Source: Nocardioides alkalitolerans
GTDB lineage: Bacteria > Actinomycetota > Actinomycetes > Propionibacteriales > Nocardioidaceae
Reading direction: 5' to 3'
DNA: 64,000 nucleotides
NCBI GenBank assembly: GCA_038184435.1
Contig: CP116227.1
Span: 2,447,501 to 2,511,500, forward strand
Made by a program: the position numbers and the translations under genes. The notes under the pieces were generated by a model. It was not told the DNA's origin and searched no databases. It worked only from the letters and a program-made list of their open reading frames with translations. This document shows positions 23,343 to 31,915 of this stretch, piece after piece. How positions within the stretch are numbered: position 1 is the stretch's first letter; each line of letters begins with the position of its first letter.

Positions 23343-24572
23343 TCACCCCGACCGGGCGCCCGCGCGCGCACGCTCGGCGTCGAGGGCCGGGAGCAGCACG
23401 GAGGCCATCGCCGGGTCGTCCACCGCCTCGCCGAGGAGGTCGCGGAGCCGCCGCATCCGGTGGCGCACGGTCTGGTGGTGCACCCCCAGCTGCTCCGCCA
23501 GCACCGGGGCGCTGCCCCGGGTCTGCAGCCACACGAGGAGGGTCTCCGCGAGCGCGTCGCGCTGGGCGGGCTTGCACGCGTCGAGCGGCGCCAGCAGGTC
23601 GGAGGTGACCTGCTCCAGCAGCGCCTCGTCGGCGTGCAGCCACAGCGTCTCGCGGTGCTCGGCGCAGCGCACCACCCCGTCCGGCGGGAGCGGGATGACG
23701 CCGCTCCGCACCAGGCGCAGGGCGCGGACCGCCCACCGCACGCCGTGCGGGACCTCGTCCGGCCCTCCGCCCCAGCCGAGGGCGACCGGCCGCCGACCCC
23801 GGTGCGCGAGCGCCGCCGCGACGTCGGCCGCGACGCGCTGGGCGACCACGAGCACCGCCCGGCCCCGCAGCACTCCCGCCAGCAGGTCGTCCCGGAAGGG
23901 CTCGACGGCGGCGACCTGGGCCGCACGCGCGGCCCCCTGCACGGTCTCCGTGACCACGGCGACGAGCGGCCCCTGCGGCGGCCAGGACAGCCCGGCGTCC
24001 TGCGCCAGGGCGCCGAGCCGGGTCGGCGAAGCACCGGCGAGGAGCGCCGCGAACAGGCGGGTGCGGGGCTCCTCCGTCGCCACCCGGGGCGCCACGGTGC
24101 GCCGCTCCTCGACGTACCCGCGCACCGCCTGGTCGTGCAGCCACCGCTGGTAGGCGAGCAGGACGTCGGCGATCCGGTCCACGAGCGCCGGTGGCGTGGC
24201 GAGCTCGGCGGCGCGGTGGCGCAGCTCGACCCATCCGCTCTGGGTGACCACCTGGTGCGCGGCCTGCATGGCGTCGAGGTCGTGCCCGGCCGCGGCCTCG
24301 AACCGACCGAGCCGGTCGAAGTGCCGGGCGAGCTCGCTGGTGCGGACCGGCGCGCCCGCGAGGGCGTCGACGAACGCCGTGACGGCCAGCGCCACCGCCT
24401 CGGCGACGACGGGACGCAACGTCGGGTGCGCGAAGCCGGCGACCGTCTCGACCACCTGCTCGGCGAGGCGGCGGCTGAGCTCGGCGACGCGGGGCCGGTA
24501 CGCCGCGGCCAGCCCCGGCGCGAGGCCGTGGGCGCGCGCGAGCGGGCACGGCGCCGCGTCCCCGTCGACCAC
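23343..24572 (-). CDS. PucR/CdaR-type transcriptional regulator 2
   Basis: 409 residues with the same layout as the PucR protein at 15086: helical N-terminal region, middle domain, and C-terminal HTH (LGVHHQTVRHRMRRLRDLLGEAVDDP, shown in part). Shared segments include CAEHRETLWLHADEALLEQV versus CAEHRTQIWLHAEPLLRQGL. The GTG at 24572 has GGGGAGG 4-5 nt upstream, which fixes the start; the longer frame crosses the mce promoter. Divergent from the mce operon and the nearest candidate regulator of it. Confidence 0.85.
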   Translation of the reverse strand: MVDGDAAPCPLARAHGLAPGLAAAYRPRVAELSRRLAEQVVETVAGFAHPTLRPVVAEAVALAVTAFVDALAGAPVRTSELARHFDRLGRFEAAAGHDLDAMQAAHQVVTQSGWVELRHRAAELATPPALVDRIADVLLAYQRWLHDQAVRGYVEERRTVAPRVATEEPRTRLFAALLAGASPTRLGALAQDAGLSWPPQGPLVAVVTETVQGAARAAQVAAVEPFRDDLLAGVLRGRAVLVVAQRVAADVAAALAHRGRRPVALGWGGGPDEVPHGVRWAVRALRLVRSGVIPLPPDGVVRCAEHRETLWLHADEALLEQVTSDLLAPLDACKPAQRDALAETLLVWLQTRGSAPVLAEQLGVHHQTVRHRMRRLRDLLGEAVDDPAMASVLLPALDAERARAGARSG

Positions 24573-24701
24573 GGCGCCTCCCCTGCTCCCCCGGCGCGGT
24601 CGTCGACCTGCGCTCCCCTGACGTCCGCAGTGAACGGTCGGCGGGGCGACGTGGTCCAGCCTTCCGGCCCCGGCGAGGGCGACGGACCCGCTCGCCGAGC
24701 A

Positions 24702-24727
24702 GAAGTTGTCAGGCCCGTGACAACTTC
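24702..24727. promoter_or_regulatory. Operator-like palindrome upstream of the mce operon
   Basis: Perfect 10-bp arms GAAGTTGTCA / TGACAACTTC with a 6-nt centre. It contains the same TTGTCA...TGACAA core as the two sites at 18636 and 18668. A GGCGCCCCCAATTCG box follows at 24748-24762, matching the box at 18690. It lies between pucR2 and the mce operon and may control both. Confidence 0.7.
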
Positions 24728-24852
24728 TCCGCCGTCTTCCGTCGGTGGCGCCCCCAATTCGCTCCGAGCGGTGACAGGTGACCGGCACCACACATAGTTT
24801 CGCCGCGCTGCGGCCCCCTGGTCGCGGCGCGAGGACGACAGGGGGAACCGCG

Positions 24853-26640
24853 ATGGGCGGCACGGTCGAGGTCACCGGCCTGACGAAGAGCTACGGACGC
24901 CAGAACATCTGGCGCGACGTGAGCCTCACGCTCGAGCCCGGGGAGATCACGGCGCTGCTGGGCCCGTCGGGCACCGGCAAGTCCGTGTTCCTCAAGTCGG
25001 TGATGGGCCTCGTGCGCCCGGAGGCGGGCCGCATCCTCGTCGACGGCGTCGACATGGTCTCCGCCAAGGAGTCCCAGCGTCTCGAGCTGCGCCGCCGCTT
25101 CGGTGTGCTCTTCCAGGACGGCGCGCTGTTCGGCTCGATGAACGTCTACGACAACGTCGCGTTCCCGCTGCGCCAGCACACGAAGCTGCCCGAGCGGGAG
25201 ATCCGGCAGCGGGTGCTCGAGAAGCTCGACATGGTCGGCCTCGTCGGCCAGGAGCACAAGGTGCCGGGCGAGATCTCGGGCGGCATGAAGAAGCGCGCCG
25301 GGCTGGCGCGCGCCCTGGTCACCGACCCCTCCATCATCCTCATCGACGAGCCCGACTCGGGCCTCGACCCGGTGCGCACCTCCAACCTCGCGCAGCTGCT
25401 CATGGAGGTCAGCACCGCCACCGACGCGACGATGCTCGTCGTCACCCACAACATCGAGCTCGCCCGCACGCTCCCCGACAACCTCGGGATGCTCTACCGG
25501 CGCGAGCTCGTCATGTTCGGCCCCCGCGAGCAGTTCCTGCTCACCGACCACCCCGTCGTCTCGCAGTTCATGAGCGGCGACCCGGACGGTCCGATCGGGA
25601 TGAGCGAGGAGGCCGACCACCGCCGCACCGACGCGACGGACCCCTATCCCGCGGCACCCGTCGGGCCTGGGGGGCCGACGGGGACCGCGCTGCTCTCCCG
25701 TCACGCGGGCGCGCGGTCGATCGAGGTGCTGCCCCGGCAGCTGGTGTCACGCACGGGCTTTCCCCGCGCGGCGACGACCCGTCACCGCGAGCGCATCGAC
25801 TCCGGCGCGGCGCGCCTCCACGTCGCGCCCGACGACGAGGTCGACCGAGAACCGCCGCTCCCGCCCCGGAGCGCCGCGGTCACGCGGGCGCTCCGCACCA
25901 CCGGCGACCTCTTCGCGCTGGCCCTCGACACCGTGCGCGCCATCTTCCGTCGCCCCTTCGCGGCGCGGGAGCTGCTCGAGCAGTTCTGGTTCGTCGTCAG
26001 CGTCTCCTGGGTGCCCGCGATGCTCGTCGCGATCCCGTTCGGCGCGGTGATCGCGCTCCAGCTCGGCACCCTGACCCGCCAGATCGGCGCCCAGTCCTTC
26101 ACCGGCGCCGCCAGCGTGCTCGCCGTCGTGCAGCAGGCGGCGCCGATCGTCACGACCCTCGTCATCGCCGGTGCCGGCGGCGCGGCCATCTGCGCGGCGC
26201 TGGGCGCGCGCCGTACCCGGGACGAGATCGACGCCCTGCGGGTGATGGGCGTCGACCCGGTGCAGCACCTCGTCGTGCCCCGGGTCATCGCCTGCATCTT
26301 CGCCGCGGTGCTGCTCAACGGGCTCGTGTCGGTCGTCGGCGTCATCGGCGGCTACGTCTTCAACGTGATCGTGCAGGGCGGCACCCCGGGCGCCTACCTG
26401 TCGAGCTTCACCGCGCTGGCCCAGCTGAACGACCTGTGGGTGGGCGAGCTCAAGGCCGTCATCTTCGGCTTCATCGCGGGCATCGTGGCCTGCCACCGCG
26501 GCCTCAACGCGGCCGGCGGGCCGAAGGGCGTCGGTGACGCGGTCAACCAGGCGGTCGTCGTGACCTTCCTGCTCCTCTTCTTCGTCAACTTCGTCATCAC
26601 GACGCTGTACCTGCAGCTCGTGCCCGGCAAGGGGGCCTGA
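24853..26640 (+). CDS. Fused Mce ATPase (MlaF/Mkl) and YrbE permease (MlaE family)
   Basis: 595 residues. Residues 1 to about 270 are an Mkl/MlaF-type ABC ATPase: Walker A GPSGTGKS (37-44), signature ISGGMKKR (141-148), Walker B ILIDEPDSGLD (162-172), and the usual ATPase C-terminus FMSGDPDGPIGMSEE. Instead of stopping, the frame continues through about 75 polar residues into a complete YrbE/MlaE permease (about 345-595), with EQFWFVVSVSWVPAM, ALGARRTRDEIDALRVMGVDP and several helices. In most mce loci these are separate genes. Start: ATG with AGGGGGAA 6 nt upstream. It energises lipid or sterol import by the Mce complex. TGATG coupling to the next gene. Confidence 0.88.
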   Translation: MGGTVEVTGLTKSYGRQNIWRDVSLTLEPGEITALLGPSGTGKSVFLKSVMGLVRPEAGRILVDGVDMVSAKESQRLELRRRFGVLFQDGALFGSMNVYDNVAFPLRQHTKLPEREIRQRVLEKLDMVGLVGQEHKVPGEISGGMKKRAGLARALVTDPSIILIDEPDSGLDPVRTSNLAQLLMEVSTATDATMLVVTHNIELARTLPDNLGMLYRRELVMFGPREQFLLTDHPVVSQFMSGDPDGPIGMSEEADHRRTDATDPYPAAPVGPGGPTGTALLSRHAGARSIEVLPRQLVSRTGFPRAATTRHRERIDSGAARLHVAPDDEVDREPPLPPRSAAVTRALRTTGDLFALALDTVRAIFRRPFAARELLEQFWFVVSVSWVPAMLVAIPFGAVIALQLGTLTRQIGAQSFTGAASVLAVVQQAAPIVTTLVIAGAGGAAICAALGARRTRDEIDALRVMGVDPVQHLVVPRVIACIFAAVLLNGLVSVVGVIGGYVFNVIVQGGTPGAYLSSFTALAQLNDLWVGELKAVIFGFIAGIVACHRGLNAAGGPKGVGDAVNQAVVVTFLLLFFVNFVITTLYLQLVPGKGA

Positions 26641-27479
26641 TGGCGCTCCCCCTCGGCCCCCTGACCTCGGTGGTCACCACGCCGCTCGACCGGCTCGCGT
26701 CGCTCGGCGCCGGCCTGCGGTTCCACCTCACGGTGCTCGCGTCCGTGCCCCGCACGCTGCGCCACCACCTCAAGGAGATCGTGCGTCTCCTGTCGGAGGT
26801 CAGCTTCGGCACCGGTGCGCTCGCCGTCATCGGCGGCACGATCGGCGTGATGGTCGGCATGACCCTCTTCGTCGGCACGGTCGTCGGCATGCAGGGCTAC
26901 TCGGCCCTCGACCAGATCGGCACCGCGGCCCTCAACGGCTTCGTCTCGGCGTACTTCAACACCCGTGAGATCGCGCCCCTCGTCGCCGCGCTCGCGCTGT
27001 CGGCCACGGTCGGTTCGGGGTTCACGGCCCAGCTCGGCGCGATGCGCATCAACGAGGAGGTCGACGCGCTCGACGTCATGGGCGTCTCGAGCCTGGCGTT
27101 CCTCGTGACCACCCGCGTCATCGCCGGGGTCGTCGCGATCGTGCCGCTCTACGTGGTGGGCCTGCTCGTCTCGTGGGCCGGCTCCCGCGCCGTGACGGTC
27201 TACTTCTACGGACAGTCGGCGGGCACCTACGACCACTACTTCGGGCTGTTCCTCCCCCCGGCCGACATCCTCGGCTCGTTCGTCAAGGTCGTCGTCTTCG
27301 CCGTGCTCATCATCCTCATCCATTGCCGGCTCGGCTTCACCGCGACGGGCGGCCCCGCGGGCGTCGGCGTCGCGGTGGGCACGGCCGTGCGCCGGAGCAT
27401 CGTGACGGTCGCGATCCTCGACCTGGCGCTCTCCATGGCGCTCTGGGGCACCACCACGACCGTGCGGGTGGCCGGATGA
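26640..27479 (+). CDS. yrbEB: YrbE-type ABC permease B of the Mce transporter
   Basis: 279 residues, MlaE/YrbE family with about five to six membrane helices. Conserved segment AQLGAMRINEEVDALDVMGVSSLAFLVTTRV, the coupling region of the permease family. It pairs with the permease half of the upstream fusion protein to form the membrane channel. The stop/start TGATG upstream and ATGA downstream show translational coupling. Confidence 0.93.
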   Translation: MALPLGPLTSVVTTPLDRLASLGAGLRFHLTVLASVPRTLRHHLKEIVRLLSEVSFGTGALAVIGGTIGVMVGMTLFVGTVVGMQGYSALDQIGTAALNGFVSAYFNTREIAPLVAALALSATVGSGFTAQLGAMRINEEVDALDVMGVSSLAFLVTTRVIAGVVAIVPLYVVGLLVSWAGSRAVTVYFYGQSAGTYDHYFGLFLPPADILGSFVKVVVFAVLIILIHCRLGFTATGGPAGVGVAVGTAVRRSIVTVAILDLALSMALWGTTTTVRVAG

Positions 27480-28804
27480 ACGAGCACGCTCGCCGTCCCG
27501 TGGACCTCGTGCTCGGCCTGGTCCTCCTGCTCGTCGTCGCGCTCGGCGCGGGCGGCGTCGTGCTGGCCTACGACCAGGCGTTCACCTCCCGCACCGAGGT
27601 CGTGCTGACGACCGGCTCGGTCGGCAACGCGCTGCAGAAGGGCTCCGACGTGAAGCTGAACGGCGTGCCCGTCGGGGAGGTGACCGAGGTGCGGGCGACC
27701 GCCGACGGCGCCCGCCTCGTGCTGGCCCTCGAGCCGGACGTCGCCGACGGGCTCCCCCCGGACACGGTGGCCCGGCTCCTGCCCAAGACGCTGTTCGGCG
27801 AGCGCTACGTGCAGCTGCTCGCGAAGGGCGCGCGCACCGGCAGCGGCCTGGCCGACGGTGCGACCATCCGGCAGGACGACTCCGACGAGGCCGTCGAGCT
27901 CGAGGAGGTGCTCGACGAGCTCCTGCCGGTGCTGCAGGCCGTGCAGCCGCAGAAGCTCGCGGCGACGCTGGGCGAGCTGACGCTGGCGCTCCGCGGCCAG
28001 GGCGCCTCGATCGGCGAGTCGATGGAGCTGTGGGGGTCCTACCTCACCGAGCTCGCGCCGTACGTCCCCACCCTGACGGAGGACCTCCAGCGGCTCGCCG
28101 AGGTGGCGGACGTCTACGACGTCGCCGCGCCCGACCTGCTCGCTGCGCTCGAGGACCTCACCGTCACCGCGACCACGCTCGTCGACGAGCGCACGACCCT
28201 CGACGACCTGTACGCCGGGGTGACCGCAGCCGCGACCAGCACCGACGCCTGGCTCACCGCCAACCAGCAGACCATCGTCGTGCTCGCGGAGGAGAGCCGG
28301 GAGGCGCTGGCCGCGGTCGCGCCGTACGCCGCGCAGTTCCCCTGCGTGCTGCGGTCCGTCGCCGACTTCGAGCCGGTCATGGAGGAGGTCCTCGGGGTGG
28401 GGACCGCGGAGCCCGGCGTGCAGGTCACGCTGAGCATCGGCGACGTCAGCGGCGCCTACCAGCGCGGGGCGGACCGGCCGACCTACCGCACGGACGGGCA
28501 GCCGCGCTGCCCCTACACGGTGTCCTCGCGGTCGAGCGCGCGGGAGACCGCCGGCTCCGAGCCCGCCAGCGTGCGACCGCCGACGGCCGACCTCCTGGAG
28601 TCGTACGTCGCGGGCGAGGGCTCGGCGACCCCGGCGCAGCAGGCGCTCGCGGTCGGCCTGGGCGACGCCAACTCGCCCGCCGAGAACCAGCTGATCGCCG
28701 AGCTCGTGGCCCCCGGCCAGGGCCTGGCGCCCGACGAGTACCCCGACTGGGCGAGCCTCCTGCTCGGCCCGTCGCTCCGGGGTGCGGAGGTGGTGCTGCG
28801 ATGA
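27476..28804 (+). CDS. mceA: MCE family protein (MceA position)
   Basis: 442 residues. N-terminal membrane helix (about 10-30), MlaD/MCE domain (about 38-115, with GNALQKGSDVKLNGVPVGEV and LLPKTLFGERYVQL), then a helical region of the type that forms the Mce tube, and a Pro-containing C-terminal part with two cysteines. First of six MCE proteins; each would supply one subunit of the hetero-hexameric channel that carries hydrophobic substrates across the envelope. ATGA overlaps on both sides. Confidence 0.93.
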   Translation: MNEHARRPVDLVLGLVLLLVVALGAGGVVLAYDQAFTSRTEVVLTTGSVGNALQKGSDVKLNGVPVGEVTEVRATADGARLVLALEPDVADGLPPDTVARLLPKTLFGERYVQLLAKGARTGSGLADGATIRQDDSDEAVELEEVLDELLPVLQAVQPQKLAATLGELTLALRGQGASIGESMELWGSYLTELAPYVPTLTEDLQRLAEVADVYDVAAPDLLAALEDLTVTATTLVDERTTLDDLYAGVTAAATSTDAWLTANQQTIVVLAEESREALAAVAPYAAQFPCVLRSVADFEPVMEEVLGVGTAEPGVQVTLSIGDVSGAYQRGADRPTYRTDGQPRCPYTVSSRSSARETAGSEPASVRPPTADLLESYVAGEGSATPAQQALAVGLGDANSPAENQLIAELVAPGQGLAPDEYPDWASLLLGPSLRGAEVVLR

Positions 28805-29823
28805 GGAACGGACTCGGTCCGGTCGCGGTGAAGAGCATCGTGTTCACGCTCGTCACCGTGCTCGCGACGCTGGCGCTGGCCGCCACGATCCGCAACGGCA
28901 GCGGGGGCGGCGGGGAGTTCACCGCGCGGTTCACCGACGCCACGAGCCTCAACGAGGGAGACGACATCCGCATGGCCGGCGTCAAGGTCGGCGCGGTCCG
29001 CGACATCGCCGTGGCCGACGACGGCCTCGCCGAGGTCACCTTCACCGTGAGCGACGAGGTGGCCGTGCCCGCGGGCACGACCCTGGAGCTGCGGTTCCGC
29101 AACCTCGTCGGGCAGCGCTACATCGCGTTGCAGCCGCCGACCACGCCCGAGGGCGGCGACCCGATCGCCCCGGGCCACGAGTTCGGGCTCGACGCCACCT
29201 CGCCGGCGCTCGACCTCACGCTCCTGTTCAACGGCTTCCACCCGCTCTTCCGGCTCCTCGACCCCGAGGACGTCAACACCCTCTCCGGCCAGGTGCTCGC
29301 CGTCTTCCAGGGGGACGGCGCCTCCGTCGACACGCTGCTGGAGAGCACCGGCCGCCTCACCACCACCCTCGCCCAGAAGGACGCCGTGATCGGCCAGCTC
29401 ATCACCAGCCTCGGATCCGTGCTCGAGACCGTCGAGAGCCGCACCGACGAGGTCGACGCCACCATCGTGACGCTCCAGCAGCTCGTCAGCGGGCTCGCGG
29501 CCGACCGCGACACGATCGGCGCCACCCTCGACGGGCTCGGCTCGCTCTCCGTCAGCGTCGCCGACCTCCTCGACGAGGGACGGGCGCCACTCCAGGAGTC
29601 GATCGTCGGGCTCGGCGACCTCGCCGGGAACCTCGCGGACGCCAGCGACACCATCGACACGCTGCTCGCCAACCTGCCGGGACGCCTCGACGCGCTGGGC
29701 CGGGTCGGGAGCTACGGCTCGTGGCTGAACTTCTACGCCTGCTCGGTGCAGGGGCTCATCCCGCTGCCCGAGGGCTACACGGGCGACCTGGGCATCGAGC
29801 CGGTGGCAGCGAGGTGCCGGTGA
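28801..29823 (+). CDS. mceB: MCE family protein (MceB position)
   Basis: 340 residues. N-terminal helix, MCE domain (SLNEGDDIRMAGVKVGAV...FRNLVGQRYIALQP, about 38-115), a long coiled-coil-prone helical region with DTLLESTGRLTTTLAQKD, and the C-terminal NFYACSVQGLIPLPEGY segment typical of this subunit. ATGA overlap with mceA and TGATG with mceC. Confidence 0.93.
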   Translation: MRNGLGPVAVKSIVFTLVTVLATLALAATIRNGSGGGGEFTARFTDATSLNEGDDIRMAGVKVGAVRDIAVADDGLAEVTFTVSDEVAVPAGTTLELRFRNLVGQRYIALQPPTTPEGGDPIAPGHEFGLDATSPALDLTLLFNGFHPLFRLLDPEDVNTLSGQVLAVFQGDGASVDTLLESTGRLTTTLAQKDAVIGQLITSLGSVLETVESRTDEVDATIVTLQQLVSGLAADRDTIGATLDGLGSLSVSVADLLDEGRAPLQESIVGLGDLAGNLADASDTIDTLLANLPGRLDALGRVGSYGSWLNFYACSVQGLIPLPEGYTGDLGIEPVAARCR

Positions 29824-30845
29824 TGCGGCGCCGCCACCCCACCGCCTTCGCGGAGCGCAACCGCGTCGTCGTCGCCATCGTCGGCGTGCTCGCCCTCGTC
29901 GGCGTCTTCCTCCTCACCTTCAACGCCGCGGCGCTGCCGCTCGTCGGCGGGGGCCGCACCTACACGGCGGAGTTCGCCGAGGCGGGCGGGCTGCGCGCCG
30001 GCAACGAGGTGCGGGTCGCCGGCGTGCGCGTCGGCGAGGTGACCGGCCTCGAGCTCGACGGCGACGTCGTCGAGGTCACCTTCCGCGTCAAGGACGTCGA
30101 GCTCGGTTCCGAGACCCGCGCGGCGGTGAAGGTGAAGACGCTGCTCGGCCAGAAGTACCTGGCCGTGGAGCCCGCGGGGCGCGGCGACCTCGACGGCACC
30201 ATCCCGGTCGAGCGCACGAGCACGCCGTTCGACGTGACGGCCGCCTTCTCCCAGCTCTCCACGACGGTCGGCGAGATCGACACCGAGCAGCTCGAGGCCA
30301 GCTTCGAGGCCCTCACGACCGCCTTCGCCGACACCCCCGAGGCGGTCCGCGCGACCGTCACCGGGCTCGCGGAGCTCTCGCGCACCGTCTCGAGCCGCGA
30401 CGAGGAGCTCGCGGGCCTGCTCGAGGCGGCCGAGCAGGTCACCGGCACCCTGGCGAGCCGCAACGAGGAGATCGCCGACCTGCTCGTCGACGGCGACCTG
30501 CTGCTCGAGGAGCTCGCCGCGCGGCGGGCCACCGTGAGCGCCCTCCTCGAGGGCACCACCCGGCTCGGCGAGCAGCTGCAGGGCCTCGTCGCCGACAACG
30601 AGGCGACCCTGGCGCCGGCGCTCGCCCAGCTCGACACCGTCGCGGAGATCCTCACCCGCAACCAGGGGGGGCTCGACGCGTCCCTGGCGCGGCTCGGGCC
30701 CTACTACCGCCTGCTCGCCTCGGCGACCGGCAACGGCCGCTGGGTCGACGCCTACGTCTGCGGCCTCTACGCGGCCGACGGCTCCCCCCAGCTCGACAAC
30801 GACGTCGAGCGCACCTGCGCCCCGACCGCCGGAGGTGGCTCGTGA
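29823..30845 (+). CDS. mceC: MCE family protein (MceC position)
   Basis: 340 residues. N-terminal helix (VVVAIVGVLALVGVFLLTF), MCE domain (GLRAGNEVRVAGVRVGEV...TLLGQKYLAVEP), coiled-coil-like helical region (SSRDEELAGLLEAAEQVTGTL), and C-terminal YYRLLASATGNGRWVDAYVCGL with paired cysteines. Coupled to both neighbours by start/stop overlaps. Confidence 0.93.
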   Translation: MRRRHPTAFAERNRVVVAIVGVLALVGVFLLTFNAAALPLVGGGRTYTAEFAEAGGLRAGNEVRVAGVRVGEVTGLELDGDVVEVTFRVKDVELGSETRAAVKVKTLLGQKYLAVEPAGRGDLDGTIPVERTSTPFDVTAAFSQLSTTVGEIDTEQLEASFEALTTAFADTPEAVRATVTGLAELSRTVSSRDEELAGLLEAAEQVTGTLASRNEEIADLLVDGDLLLEELAARRATVSALLEGTTRLGEQLQGLVADNEATLAPALAQLDTVAEILTRNQGGLDASLARLGPYYRLLASATGNGRWVDAYVCGLYAADGSPQLDNDVERTCAPTAGGGS

Positions 30846-31915
30846 GCACCCGCGCCCAGCGCTCCCGCGACCGCCGCGCCCGGCTGCTCCGCAGCGGCGC
30901 CCTCCTGCTCGTCCTGGCGGCCGTCGTGCTCGCGGTCACCGCACGCTCGGCGTACGTCGACGGGCGGAGCACCACCGTCGTCGCCGACTTCGACTCGGCG
31001 GTGGGCCTCTACGTGGGGTCCGACGTGCAGGTGCTCGGCGTGCCCGTCGGGGAGGTCACCGAGATCGAGCCCGGCGTGGAGGCCGTCCGCGTCACGATGC
31101 GCCTCGACCCCGGCCGCAAGGTCGCGGCGGACACCGCCGCCGTGATCGTGGCCCCGACGGTCGTGAGCGACCGCTACGTGCAGCTGACCGAGCCGTGGAC
31201 CGAGGGCGAGGCCCTCGCCGACGGCGACGTCATCGATGCCGACCGCACCGCAGTGCCGGTCGAGATCGACGAGCTCTACACCAGCCTCGAAGACGTCAGC
31301 ACCCGCCTCGGCCCCAACGGCGCCAACGCCGACGGCGCGCTCTCCGCCTTCCTCGAGGTCGCCGCCGAGAACCTCGACGGCACGGGGGCCGACCTCAACA
31401 CGATGATCGGCGAGTTCAGCGACCTCTCCGCCACCGTCTCCGGGGTCGACGCCGACCTCTTCGCGACCATCGGCCACCTCGCCGAGCTGAGCGAGATGCT
31501 CGAGGTCAACGACGAGACCGTCGGCTCGGCCACCTCCCGGTTCGCCGAGGTCGCCGACTACCTCGCGGCCGACCGCGACGACCTCGCCACCGCCGTGCAG
31601 GAGCTCGGGGCGGCGCTCGCCGTGCTCGACGACTTCATCGCCGACAACCGGTCCGCGCTCCGCACGAGCGTGGACAACCTCGTCGGCCCCACCCAGACGC
31701 TCGTCAACCAGCGCGCGTCGCTCGAGGAGCTGCTGCGCATGGCGCCGCTGACGCTGCAGAACTTCCTGCAGGCCTACGACCCCGCGTCCGGCAGCCTGCA
31801 GGGACGCGCCAACCTGAACGAGGCCAACCTGTGGAGCTCCGACGGCCTCAGCGCCCGCTCCTCGAGCGACGCGCCGCCCGTGCTGCTGCCCGGCATCGGG
31901 GAGACGGACCGATGA
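30842..31915 (+). CDS. mceD: MCE family protein (MceD position)
   Basis: 357 residues, GTG start overlapping the mceC stop. Basic N-terminus, membrane helix (LLLVLAAVVLAVTARSAYV), MCE domain (GLYVGSDVQVLGVPVGEV...VVSDRYVQLTEPW), long helical region, and a Ser/Asp-rich C-terminus ending LPGIGETDR. No cysteines are seen in the C-terminal part, unlike MceA-C. Confidence 0.93.
   Translation: MSTRAQRSRDRRARLLRSGALLLVLAAVVLAVTARSAYVDGRSTTVVADFDSAVGLYVGSDVQVLGVPVGEVTEIEPGVEAVRVTMRLDPGRKVAADTAAVIVAPTVVSDRYVQLTEPWTEGEALADGDVIDADRTAVPVEIDELYTSLEDVSTRLGPNGANADGALSAFLEVAAENLDGTGADLNTMIGEFSDLSATVSGVDADLFATIGHLAELSEMLEVNDETVGSATSRFAEVADYLAADRDDLATAVQELGAALAVLDDFIADNRSALRTSVDNLVGPTQTLVNQRASLEELLRMAPLTLQNFLQAYDPASGSLQGRANLNEANLWSSDGLSARSSSDAPPVLLPGIGETDR

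Noticed and set aside
24702..24727. KstR/KstR2-type site for the mce operon
   Set aside because: The palindrome core TTGTCA/TGACAA does not match the known AACNNGTT-type or KstR consensus, and no KstR-like gene is nearby.
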